The notes under the pieces are model-generated. The model worked only from the letters and a program-made list of their open reading frames with translations, was not told the DNA's origin and ran no database searches. A stretch of DNA of 64,000 bases from an uncultured Bacteroidota bacterium (GTDB lineage Bacteria > Bacteroidota > Bacteroidia > Bacteroidales > F082): NCBI GenBank assembly GCA_903957365.1, contig CAJBPB010000295.1:1-64000 (forward strand), read 5' to 3'. Numbering within the stretch: the stretch's first letter is position 1; every line of letters starts with the position of its first letter. Of this stretch, positions 47,774 through 55,603 are shown piece by piece. Both the position numbers and the translations under genes were made by a program.

Positions 47774-48844
47774 ATGATGAACACTTTTTATAGATATCTG
47801 ATCGCAACGAGCCTGCTGCTAGCAATAAGTTCTACCGGACTTGAATCATTTGCAGGCAACAAAGACCGTTCCGGACAAGCCGGAGCCTCGGAGCTTTTAA
47901 TCAATCCATGGGCAAGAAGCACTGGTTGGGGCAATGCCGGTATATCAAACATCAAAGGTCTGGAGGCCATTTGGAGTAATGTCGGCGGAACTGCCTTCAC
48001 GAAAAAAACAGAGCTGATCTTTTCACATACTACCTGGTTAAAAGGTTCAGATGTGAATATTTTTTCCTTTGGTCTGTCACAACGAGTCGGTGAATCTGGT
48101 GCGTTTGGATTGGCCGTAATGTCAATGAATTATGGTGATATTCCAATTACTACAAATGATGATCCTGATGGTGGTTTGGGTAATTTTACGCCCAGTCTGT
48201 TAAATATTGGTTTGTCATACGCCAAGTCTTTCTCCAATAGCATACATGCTGGTTTTGTGCTGAAAATTATTTCAGAAAGTATTTCTGATATCAGTGCACA
48301 AGGCGTGGCTATTGATGCAGGTATTCAGTATGTTACCGGGGCAACAGAAAATATCCATTTTGGTATCTCGCTGAAGAACATCGGACCAACCATGAAATTC
48401 TCTGGTGACGGTTTGTCACTGCGCGCATTCATTCCTGGTCAGGAAACCCAATTTACTGTTGAGCAGCGTTCAGAGGCTTTTGAATTGCCAACTCAGTTGG
48501 TTATCGGAACAGCCTATGACTTTAACTTTGAAAAGGAGAGTCGGTTTACTTTGGCCGCTAATTTTACATCCAATTCATTTACAAAAGACCAGATCACTCT
48601 GGGAGGTGAATTTAGCCTTCGCGAATATTTGTTATTACGTGCTGGTTATACCTATGAAAATGGTATCTGGAGTGATATTGAATCAGCTGATCGTACCAAT
48701 GTTTCCAAAGGCCTGAGTGCTGGTTTGTCAATTCAGGTACCATTGAATAAAGAATCAGGATCTGTGTTTTCGATAGATTATTCATACCGTGATACAGATC
48801 ATTTTAATGGTAATCATACAATTGGAGCCCGCATTAGTTTCTAA
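47774..48844 (+). CDS. PorV/PorQ-family outer-membrane protein
   Basis: A 356-residue outer-membrane barrel of the FadL-like PorV/PorQ family. A signal peptide (about 1-28) leads to the family's N-terminal stretch ASELLINPWARSTGWGNAGIS, then GLEAIWSNVGGTAF, LKGSDVNIFSFGLSQ and many amphipathic strands, ending HTIGARISF with a terminal phenylalanine. PorV is the shuttle of the T9SS that carries cargo to the attachment complex, and PorQ is a related barrel. This copy follows a probable T9SS cargo gene and a TonB receptor, so it may serve that cargo, or it may be a family member with a separate role. It is the last gene of the apparent operon. Confidence 0.88.
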   Translation: MMNTFYRYLIATSLLLAISSTGLESFAGNKDRSGQAGASELLINPWARSTGWGNAGISNIKGLEAIWSNVGGTAFTKKTELIFSHTTWLKGSDVNIFSFGLSQRVGESGAFGLAVMSMNYGDIPITTNDDPDGGLGNFTPSLLNIGLSYAKSFSNSIHAGFVLKIISESISDISAQGVAIDAGIQYVTGATENIHFGISLKNIGPTMKFSGDGLSLRAFIPGQETQFTVEQRSEAFELPTQLVIGTAYDFNFEKESRFTLAANFTSNSFTKDQITLGGEFSLREYLLLRAGYTYENGIWSDIESADRTNVSKGLSAGLSIQVPLNKESGSVFSIDYSYRDTDHFNGNHTIGARISF

Positions 48845-48870
48845 TGCATTAGCAGTTTAATAAAATATTG

Positions 48871-48878
48871 TAACTTTG
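48871..48878 (+). promoter_or_regulatory. -7 promoter element for greA
   Basis: TAACTTTG is an exact match to TAnnTTTG and is followed by C, also preferred. It is 60 bases before the greA start. Confidence 0.55.
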
Positions 48879-48889
48879 CAGCGGTAAAG

Positions 48890-48914
48890 GCCCTTAATGT
48901 TTTTAAGGGCTTTT
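48890..48914 (+). terminator. Terminator-like hairpin inside the greA leader
   Basis: GCCCTTAA and TTAAGGGC pair perfectly around a 5-base loop, then TTTT follows. It lies after the greA -7 box and before the greA start, so it would be in the greA transcript. It may end the upstream PorV-like operon, attenuate greA, or both. Confidence 0.7.
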
Positions 48915-48937
48915 ATCGTATTTTAATTCTATAACTT

Positions 48938-49411
48938 ATGTCAGAAACTAAGTATTTTACACAGGAAGGTCTTCAGAAACTCAAAGATGAGTTAGAAGAA
49001 CTTGTTTCAAAAGAAAGACCAAAGATCTCTCAGATGATTGCCGAAGCGCGCGACAAAGGCGATCTGTCGGAGAATGCTGAATACGATGCTGCCAAAGATG
49101 CACAGGGAATGCTTGAGTTAAAAATTTCCCAGTTACAGAATCTTTTGATCAATGCACGTATTATCGATGAATCTAAAATGGATCTGACAAAGGTTTTATT
49201 ACTTTCCAAAGTGAAAATTAAAAATGTAGCCAATGGATCAATACTTTGTTATACACTTGTGCCTGAAAAAGAAGCGGATTTAAAAAACGGGAAAATTTCT
49301 GTCAATTCACCTATATCAAAAGGTTTGCTTGGTAAAAGTGTTGGTGATCATGCTACTATTGCTGTACCGGCTGGAAATATGACTTTTGAAATCATTGAAA
49401 TCTCACGATAA
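48938..49411 (+). CDS. greA: Transcription elongation factor GreA
   Basis: A 157-residue factor that enters the secondary channel of RNA polymerase and stimulates cleavage of backtracked RNA. The N-terminal coiled coil (about 8-75) has GDLSENAEYDAAKDAQ, whose acidic residues at the tip position the catalytic magnesium. The C-terminal FKBP-like domain shows KISVNSPISKGLLGKSVGDH. Length is the family norm of about 158. The HIT gene follows after 11 bases, so they are likely co-transcribed. The leader contains a terminator-like hairpin. Confidence 0.97.
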   Translation: MSETKYFTQEGLQKLKDELEELVSKERPKISQMIAEARDKGDLSENAEYDAAKDAQGMLELKISQLQNLLINARIIDESKMDLTKVLLLSKVKIKNVANGSILCYTLVPEKEADLKNGKISVNSPISKGLLGKSVGDHATIAVPAGNMTFEIIEISR

Positions 49412-49422
49412 ATTATATTGTT

Positions 49423-49815
49423 ATGGCAACCATTTTCACTCGAATTGTGCAAGGTGAGATACCCTGTTACAAAATTGCGGAGGATGACAGTTATTTTGCT
49501 TTCCTTGATATTAATCCTTTAGCCAAAGGTCACACACTTGTTATTCCAAAAAAGGAGAATGATTATATCCTGAAAATGGAAGATGCCGATCTTTCGGGTC
49601 TGATTCTTTTTGCCAAGAAAATCGGGCTGGCGATCGAGAAAGTTGTCCCTTGTAAACGCATTGGATTAACTGTAATCGGACTGGAAGTTCCTCATACGCA
49701 TATCCACCTTATTCCGATTAATGCAATATCAGACATGGAATTTAGTCGCCCCAAACTTAAGCTAACAAATGAAGAACTGGCTGAAATTTGTGAAAGAATA
49801 AAGTCTGAGTTATAA
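49423..49815 (+). CDS. HIT-family nucleotide hydrolase/transferase
   Basis: A 130-residue HIT protein. The start is typical (FTRIVQGEIPCYKIAEDD), with LDINPLAKGHTLVIPK in the middle and the histidine triad HTHIHLIP at 91-98. Such proteins hydrolyse or transfer nucleoside phosphates such as adenosine phosphoramidates. The true substrate is not predictable. Pairing with greA in one operon is seen in other Bacteroidota, as far as I recall. It ends convergently with the PurF-like gene; no clear terminator is visible in the 54-base gap. Confidence 0.94.
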   Translation: MATIFTRIVQGEIPCYKIAEDDSYFAFLDINPLAKGHTLVIPKKENDYILKMEDADLSGLILFAKKIGLAIEKVVPCKRIGLTVIGLEVPHTHIHLIPINAISDMEFSRPKLKLTNEELAEICERIKSEL

Positions 49816-49869
49816 TAGTTCACCGGGCATTCTGTAGTAATATCATTCTTTGGAATTAAACCAAACACT

Positions 49870-51771
49870 CTAATAAGCCCGCTGATTTTTCCCTTCAATA
49901 AAATTAATAAAGGATTTATTTACAACTTTATTACCTCCTGGTGTAGGGTAATTACCAGTAAAATACCAGTCTCCCTTGTGATTTGGAATAGCCTGATGAA
50001 GATTTTCAATGGTTTGATACACAATACTTACTTTCGCCTTTACCAGAGGTGTCGTTATTAATTGGGCTATTTTATCAGAAATTTGCTGCGCAGTAAAGGG
50101 TTTATATATTGCTTTTACATTGTTTGTGATCTGCTCTTTTGGTAAATGCTCCTGTTCTTTGCAACGTTCATAAACCTCGTTAATGATATTTTCCCTGTTG
50201 GTTTCTTTAAGTAATGCAATTGCAGCGCGAAAGGCGATAAAATCACTTAGTTTTGCCATATCAATACCATAGCAATCCGGATAACGGATTTGAGGAGCTG
50301 ATGAAGTAATGATAATATGTTTTGGTCCCAGACGGTCAAGAATACGGATGATACTATTACGTAAAGTTGTTCCACGAACGATTGAATCGTCCAAAACTAC
50401 AAGCGTGTCCACATCCCGGTTCACTACGCCATAAGTCACATCATAGATATGAGCGACAAGGTCTTCGCGCTGATTGTCCTGCGTAATGAAAGTGCGTAGT
50501 TTCATATCTTTTACCGCAATTTCTTCAACCCTTAATCTTATTGCAAAAATATCATCCAATTGCTCTTTGCTGAAATTTGCGCCAAGTGCCAATATCCGGT
50601 CTTTTTTAATCTGCAGACATTGATTATTCAACTCCTGTATAAGTCCTCGGAAAGCAACCGAAGCGGTGTTTGGAATATATGAAAACACAGTTTCTTTAAG
50701 ATTATGATCGATGGCATCCAGAATCTGGGGTGTTAGCAGACAGCCCAGCATTTTTCTCTCCTGATAAATTTCAGAATCGGTACCGCGTGAAAAATATATT
50801 CTTTCAAAAGAACAGGCCTTTCTTTCGGTGGGTGTTTTGAACATGACCTCCGAGAAATGTCCATTTTTTTTGATAATCAATGCATGGCCTGGTTTGATTT
50901 CATGAATATCGTTTGCATTGGCGTCAAATGCTGTCTGAATTGGAGGCCGCTCTGAAGTGACAACAACAATTTCCTCGTCATGGTAATAGTATGCCGGACG
51001 AATTCCTGCCGGATCACGCATTACAAAAGCGTCACCGTGACCAAGCATACCTGTAATGACATAACCACCATCCCAATATTGGGAAGCCTCAGTTAAAATA
51101 CTTTGAATATTGAGTTCTTCAGCTATCTTGGGAGTGATTTCTTTCTTAGAAAAACCAGCTTTCTTAAATCCCCAATATACCCTTTCGTTTTCTTCATCCA
51201 GAAAATGACCGATTTTTTCGAGAACAGTAACTGTGTCAGATGTTTCAACAGGGTATTGACCCAGATCAACCAATTTATTGAAAAGCTCATCAACATTGGT
51301 CATATTGAAGTTACCGGCAAGAACAAGGTTACGTGTCATCCAATTATTCGCCCTGACAAATGGATGAAGATTGGATATGCTGTTCTGCCCAAAAGTACCA
51401 TAACGTAAGTGACCCATGAATAATTCGCCTGAAAACTCCAGATTTTGTTTTAGCCAGTGCACATCGCGCAGACCCATCGGTTGTTTCTCGGTTGCTTCAT
51501 GCAATTTGTCATAAACCTGATTGAATATGTCTTTAATAGGCGTTGTCGAATTCGAACGTATACGATTAATATACTTTGTTCCGGGTTCCATATCAAATTT
51601 TATAGATGCAATACCTGCACCATCTTGTCCCCGGTTATGCTGTTTCTGCATCAGAAGATGCAATTTCTGCAAGCCATAAAAGGGCGTTCCGTATTTTTCG
51701 AGGTAAAATTCGAGGGGTTTGAGTAAACGAATCAAGGCAATGCCACACTCGTGTTTTATCTGGTCGCTCAT
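49870..51771 (-). CDS. Long PurF-like amidophosphoribosyltransferase family protein
   Basis: A 633-residue protein with a class II glutamine amidotransferase domain and a type I phosphoribosyltransferase domain. ATG 51771 begins SDQIKHECGIAL, with Cys9 as the expected N-terminal nucleophile after removal of a short propeptide. HNRGQDGAGIASI and GHLRYGTFG follow. The PRPP-binding motif TLVVLDDSIVRGTTL lies around 480. Canonical PurF is about 460-510 residues; the excess is spread over extra segments, including one between Cys9 and HNRGQDG. This long form is common in Bacteroidota, sometimes in addition to an ordinary PurF. It either makes phosphoribosylamine or is a paralog with a changed role. 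Confidence 0.88.
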   Translation of the reverse strand: MSDQIKHECGIALIRLLKPLEFYLEKYGTPFYGLQKLHLLMQKQHNRGQDGAGIASIKFDMEPGTKYINRIRSNSTTPIKDIFNQVYDKLHEATEKQPMGLRDVHWLKQNLEFSGELFMGHLRYGTFGQNSISNLHPFVRANNWMTRNLVLAGNFNMTNVDELFNKLVDLGQYPVETSDTVTVLEKIGHFLDEENERVYWGFKKAGFSKKEITPKIAEELNIQSILTEASQYWDGGYVITGMLGHGDAFVMRDPAGIRPAYYYHDEEIVVVTSERPPIQTAFDANANDIHEIKPGHALIIKKNGHFSEVMFKTPTERKACSFERIYFSRGTDSEIYQERKMLGCLLTPQILDAIDHNLKETVFSYIPNTASVAFRGLIQELNNQCLQIKKDRILALGANFSKEQLDDIFAIRLRVEEIAVKDMKLRTFITQDNQREDLVAHIYDVTYGVVNRDVDTLVVLDDSIVRGTTLRNSIIRILDRLGPKHIIITSSAPQIRYPDCYGIDMAKLSDFIAFRAAIALLKETNRENIINEVYERCKEQEHLPKEQITNNVKAIYKPFTAQQISDKIAQLITTPLVKAKVSIVYQTIENLHQAIPNHKGDWYFTGNYPTPGGNKVVNKSFINFIEGKNQRAY

Positions 51772-51798
51772 TCGTGTTAGGCTTATTTGAATATTTGA

Positions 51799-51806
51799 TA
51801 AATTTG
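51799..51806 (+). promoter_or_regulatory. -7 promoter element for the GNAT gene
   Basis: TAAATTTG is an exact TAnnTTTG match 36 bases before the GNAT start at 51843. It lies within the short divergent region shared with the PurF-like gene. Confidence 0.4.
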
Positions 51807-51820
51807 CAACAAGCAAGAAG

Positions 51821-51828
51821 CAAAATTA
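51821..51828 (-). promoter_or_regulatory. -7 promoter element for the PurF-like gene
   Basis: Read on the minus strand this is TAATTTTG, an exact match, 49 bases before the start at 51771. The two divergent -7 boxes are only 14 bases apart, with the plus-strand box nearer the PurF-like gene, so the two transcription units overlap. Confidence 0.4.
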
Positions 51829-51842
51829 ATTAAAATTAGCGT

Positions 51843-52292
51843 ATGATAACGATCAAACGGGCATTAGAAACCGATATTCCGGTGCTGGTAAGTTTCCAGG
51901 AAAGAATGGCATTTGAGACGGAAGGGATTTCACTTGATGTTTCAATACTTACAGCAGGCATGAGGGCATTATTCGCAAATCCGGAAAAAGGGTGTTACTT
52001 TGTAGCAGTGAACGATGCTAAAGTTGTGGCTTCTTTGTTGATTACTTATGAGTGGAGCGATTGGCGTAACAGAACCATCTATTGGATTCAATCAGTTTTT
52101 GTTGATCCGGTTCACCGCCGGAAAGGAATTTACAGCCAGATGTATCAGTATATTCAGGCTTTGGTTGATAAGGATGATTCTATTGGTGGTATTCGTTTGT
52201 ATGTTGACAGAACAAACATAAATGCCCAGCAAACTTATGCTGCATTGGGTATGAACGGAGAACATTATTTGGTATTTGAATGGATGAAATAA
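51843..52292 (+). CDS. GNAT-family N-acetyltransferase
   Basis: A 149-residue acyl-CoA-dependent acetyltransferase. The central strand-loop-helix IYWIQSVFVDPVHRRKGIYSQMYQYI near 79-104 is the acetyl-CoA pyrophosphate loop, with RRKGIY in place of the usual Q/RxxGxG/A. A later strand, GIRLYVDRTNINAQQTYAALGM, is typical of motif B. The substrate is unknown. It stands alone with its own promoter; the YfcC gene follows after 85 bases. Confidence 0.9.
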   Translation: MITIKRALETDIPVLVSFQERMAFETEGISLDVSILTAGMRALFANPEKGCYFVAVNDAKVVASLLITYEWSDWRNRTIYWIQSVFVDPVHRRKGIYSQMYQYIQALVDKDDSIGGIRLYVDRTNINAQQTYAALGMNGEHYLVFEWMK

Positions 52293-52377
52293 ATGAATTT
52301 AACAGATTCTATTTTGATTCTGATAGAAATTCCAAACTGGTTCGTTAAAATTGGCATTATTAAAAATTCAATAGTAT

Positions 52378-54003
52378 ATGTTTAAAAAAGGCAAAGTTCC
52401 ACACACCTATGTCATAGTATTTTCGATTATATTGATCTCAGCCATGCTCACCTGGATAATTCCTTCAGGAAAATATGTAAAGGAAACTAAGCTTGTCAAT
52501 GGTACTGAAAAGCAAACTGTAACCTACTATCTTGAAAAAGATATTCCTGCCACTTACGAGCTAAAAGTAAAAAGTCAACCACAAACCTGGCAGATATTCT
52601 CAGCCTTGTTTAAAGGATTTGTCAAGCAAAGTAATATAATCGCATTTATCCTGATCATTGGCGGGGCTTTCTGGATTATGAACCAAAGTAAGGCAATAGA
52701 TGTGGCAATTTTCACTTTCCTGCGCTTTGTCAGAAAACTTGAGCATAATGCTTTTATGCGTACAATAGGAGTAGATAATATGGTTATCGTATTGGTAATG
52801 ATTATGTTCAGTTTATTTGGCGCTATCTTCGGCATGAGTGAAGAAACCATAGCATTTACAATCATTTTAATTCCACTTGCCATTTCGATGGGTTATGACT
52901 CTATTGTGGGTGTGTGTATGGTGTATGTGGGGGCTCATCTTGGATTTGCAGGCGCAATTTTGAATCCATTCACCATTGGAATTGCCCAGGGATTGGCTGA
53001 GATTCCATTGTTTTCAGGAATTGAATTTCGTATAGTCTGCTGGTTTTTAATCAATATTGTTGGAATTATTTTTGTGCTTCGTTATGCTCATAAAGTAAAA
53101 AGGAACCCAACCTCTTCTTCAATGTATGAGGAAGATGATTATTGGAGAAAAAAGGAACTCAACGAAAATGAAGAGATCGTATATTATACACCAAAAATTT
53201 CCTGGTTTGTTTATGCTGGTGTGTTCGCTGCTCTGATCGCTTTTTCGTGGTTTTATCCTGTTACGACTTTGAAAGTTGGACTTTCATCATTCAAATTCAA
53301 TGTGTTACCTGTTTTAACTGTAATTTTTGGAATCGCTGGGTTTTTCTCACTTCGTAAAAGTGTCCATTATTTCATTTTGCTGCTTCTTACTTATACGATT
53401 GTCTTTTTAATTGTCGGAGTAATGGGGTATGATTGGTATGTGATGGAAATTGCAGCTTTATTTCTGGCATTAGGTATTTCAAGTGGATTGGCAATCAATA
53501 AATCGGCGAATGATATTGCGAAGCTTTTTCTGGAAGGTGTAAATGATATTTCTTCAGCTGCGATTATTGTTGGCCTTGCTGGTGGTATTATTGTCGTTCT
53601 TGAAAACGGAGGTGTTATTGACTCCATATTGTTTGGTTTGTCAAAATCAATGCGCGATTTTGGTGATATAGCTTCGGTAAGCACCATGTACGTTATTCAA
53701 ACAGTTATAAATCTGGTGATACCATCCGGTTCAGCAAAAGCGGCTATCACTATGCCAATCATGGCGCCTTTCAGTGATTTGATCGGGATTTCGCGTCAGG
53801 CAACCGTGATGGCATTTCAGTTTGGTGACGGTTTTACGAATATGATTACACCTACTTCAGGTGTGTTGATCGGTGTGTTAGGCGTTGCACGCATTCCATA
53901 TCAGAAATGGTTGAAATGGGTTTGGCCGCTGATATTGATTTTGTTTTTTCTGGGGATTTTAATGCTGATCCCAACCGTAACAATGAAGTTAAACGGTTTC
54001 TAA
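52378..54003 (+). CDS. YfcC-family carrier (DcuC/SCFA-type anaerobic C4-dicarboxylate superfamily)
   Basis: A 541-residue inner-membrane transporter with about 12-14 helices. The N-terminus (KGKVPHTYVIVFSIILIS, then AMLTWIIPSGKY) is characteristic of YfcC. FGAIFGMSEETIAFTIILIP and GAHLGFAGAILNPFTIGIAQ in the first half, and IQTVINLVIPSGSAKAAITM plus FQFGDGFTNMITPTSGVLIG in the second, are the two re-entrant transport motifs. Relatives carry arginine/ornithine, short-chain fatty acids or dicarboxylates, so the substrate is open. A hydrophilic loop with many charged residues lies near 240-270. It appears monocistronic. Confidence 0.92.
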   Translation: MFKKGKVPHTYVIVFSIILISAMLTWIIPSGKYVKETKLVNGTEKQTVTYYLEKDIPATYELKVKSQPQTWQIFSALFKGFVKQSNIIAFILIIGGAFWIMNQSKAIDVAIFTFLRFVRKLEHNAFMRTIGVDNMVIVLVMIMFSLFGAIFGMSEETIAFTIILIPLAISMGYDSIVGVCMVYVGAHLGFAGAILNPFTIGIAQGLAEIPLFSGIEFRIVCWFLINIVGIIFVLRYAHKVKRNPTSSSMYEEDDYWRKKELNENEEIVYYTPKISWFVYAGVFAALIAFSWFYPVTTLKVGLSSFKFNVLPVLTVIFGIAGFFSLRKSVHYFILLLLTYTIVFLIVGVMGYDWYVMEIAALFLALGISSGLAINKSANDIAKLFLEGVNDISSAAIIVGLAGGIIVVLENGGVIDSILFGLSKSMRDFGDIASVSTMYVIQTVINLVIPSGSAKAAITMPIMAPFSDLIGISRQATVMAFQFGDGFTNMITPTSGVLIGVLGVARIPYQKWLKWVWPLILILFFLGILMLIPTVTMKLNGF

Positions 54004-54058
54004 TAATTGAAGATTTGAGTTGCTGCAATTGTTATAATGCAATAAAAACTTTTTTACG

Positions 54059-54089
54059 TTGACAAATACCATATTTTAGAGTATTTTTA
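54059..54089 (+). promoter_or_regulatory. Likely promoter of the paralogous exported pair
   Basis: TTG at 54059-54061 and TATTTTTA at 54082-54089 are 20 bases apart, close to the Bacteroidota pattern with one mismatch. The first gene starts at 54116. Confidence 0.35.
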
Positions 54090-54115
54090 TTCTCCTTTAT
54101 AAAACACAATATACC

Positions 54116-54892
54116 ATGAAACATTTATTATTCAGACTGGGATTACTACTGTTTTTCATTGGATTGATGAATCAACAAGCGCAATCTCAGAGCATCCTTC
54201 GTAAAATCCAGAACAAAGCAGAAGACAAAGTAGTTCAAAAGATTTTCAAAGAAGGGGATCAACCCCCAAATGAGAACGCTCCTTCAGAAAATGCCGAATC
54301 AGGAAATACCGGGCCAACCAATACAAAGGGTGCCGCATTAGAAAACAGTGCTCCCAATGTGAATGAAAGTATTGAAGTTGCAGAAAAGGCGGCAAACGAC
54401 AAAAATTATGCTGGTGCGAGAGATGCAACCCGAAAGGCTTTACTCGGTGTGGAGATTGAAATTGGTAAGCAGGTATTGAACGACTTGCCCAACGAAGCAC
54501 ATCAGCTTCCAAAGGTTGAAGAAGAAGATAATGTGACCAGCACGGGAGTGGGATTTGTCGGATTGGTAATAAAAAGAGTATATCGTAAGGCAGATCAGCA
54601 ATTGGAAGTGATGATTGCCAATGATGCTGGTATGTTTACCGGAATAAATATGTATTGGGCTTCGGGTGCCTACTCAACTGCACAGGATCCAAACCGAAAA
54701 GAGGTAAGCTATAAAGGCTATAAGGCACTAATGGTTTTCGATGAATCCTCGGGTTATAGTTTGAATATTCCCTTTGGCCAGACTTCTTTATTGGTTTTTG
54801 ATGGAATAAACTTCGAGAATGAGCAGGAAATTATGGATGCTGCCAATGAGTTTGATATTGAAAAAATTAAAAAACAATTGGGCGAACAATGA
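54116..54892 (+). CDS. Exported protein of unknown function, paralog A
   Basis: A 258-residue protein with a signal peptide (about 1-24, ending AQSQ). A low-complexity linker follows (about 45-85, rich in Asn, Glu, Pro and Ser). The C-terminal 170 residues form a domain shared with the next gene: an alpha helix (ARDATRKALLGVEIEIGKQVLNDLP), GVGFVGLVIKRVYRK, then DPNRKEVSYKGYKALMVFD and a final FDIEKIKKQL helix. No family recognised. The stop overlaps the next start by 4 bases (ATGA), so translation is coupled and the two probably act together. Confidence 0.78.
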   Translation: MKHLLFRLGLLLFFIGLMNQQAQSQSILRKIQNKAEDKVVQKIFKEGDQPPNENAPSENAESGNTGPTNTKGAALENSAPNVNESIEVAEKAANDKNYAGARDATRKALLGVEIEIGKQVLNDLPNEAHQLPKVEEEDNVTSTGVGFVGLVIKRVYRKADQQLEVMIANDAGMFTGINMYWASGAYSTAQDPNRKEVSYKGYKALMVFDESSGYSLNIPFGQTSLLVFDGINFENEQEIMDAANEFDIEKIKKQLGEQ

Positions 54893-55491
54893 AAACATTA
54901 ATAATATGTGCCATATTGGCATCGCAATTCTTTGTCATACAAGGATATGCACAGTATATTACAGGAAAATTAGATCAGGCAAAAACCTCCTATAGTTCGG
55001 GTGATCTCGAAAATACACGTTTTGCACTTCAACAGGCATTGCAGGAAATAAACCAGATTATCGCGAAGGAAATTCTGGAAATGCTTCCTGCTGAGATGGG
55101 AAAAATGCAGAAACTTGTTGCCGAAGATAGCTATTCTGGTGGAGTTGGCGGCTTTGCCGGTATAACTGTCCATCGTAATTACAAGTCTGATGTCAGTAGT
55201 GTTGGTGTTGATATTCTGGGCGATTCACCCATGATTAAAGCATTAAATACCATGTTGGCAATGCCGGGATTCATGACTTCAGATCCAAATCAAAAAAAGA
55301 TAAAGGTGGCCGGATATAAGGCATTACTCACTAAAAACACAGATGATCAAGGTGTTGTGTCATGTACTGTGCAATTGCCCTTTGATAATTCTTTGCTGAC
55401 GGTGAATACGAATGGTATCGCTGATGAAAATGAATTGATCGGTATGCTGAATACCATTCCGATGGCTGATATTGCGAAAAAGGCAAAATAA
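54889..55491 (+). CDS. Exported protein of unknown function, paralog B
   Basis: A 200-residue protein with a signal peptide (about 1-21, ending GYAQ). It lacks the linker of paralog A but repeats its domain: FALQQALQEINQIIAKEILEMLP, GGVGGFAGITVHRNYKSD, DPNQKKIKVAGYKALLTKN and a short C-terminal helix. The shared DPNxK and GYKALL motifs and matching order show a tandem duplication. Predicted to be periplasmic or surface-exposed; the helix-plus-beta layout gives no clear function. It ends convergently with the M14 peptidase gene, with nothing notable in the 112-base gap. Confidence 0.78.
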   Translation: MKTLIICAILASQFFVIQGYAQYITGKLDQAKTSYSSGDLENTRFALQQALQEINQIIAKEILEMLPAEMGKMQKLVAEDSYSGGVGGFAGITVHRNYKSDVSSVGVDILGDSPMIKALNTMLAMPGFMTSDPNQKKIKVAGYKALLTKNTDDQGVVSCTVQLPFDNSLLTVNTNGIADENELIGMLNTIPMADIAKKAK

Positions 55492-55603
55492 TTTGAATTA
55501 GATCCTTCTGTTTTCAATCTTCAGATATTGGCTCAATTATCTGTTTTTGGAACCTTATGTGTTGTAATGGGTAGATATTATCTGTAAGAATCCTGATTAA
55601 AAA

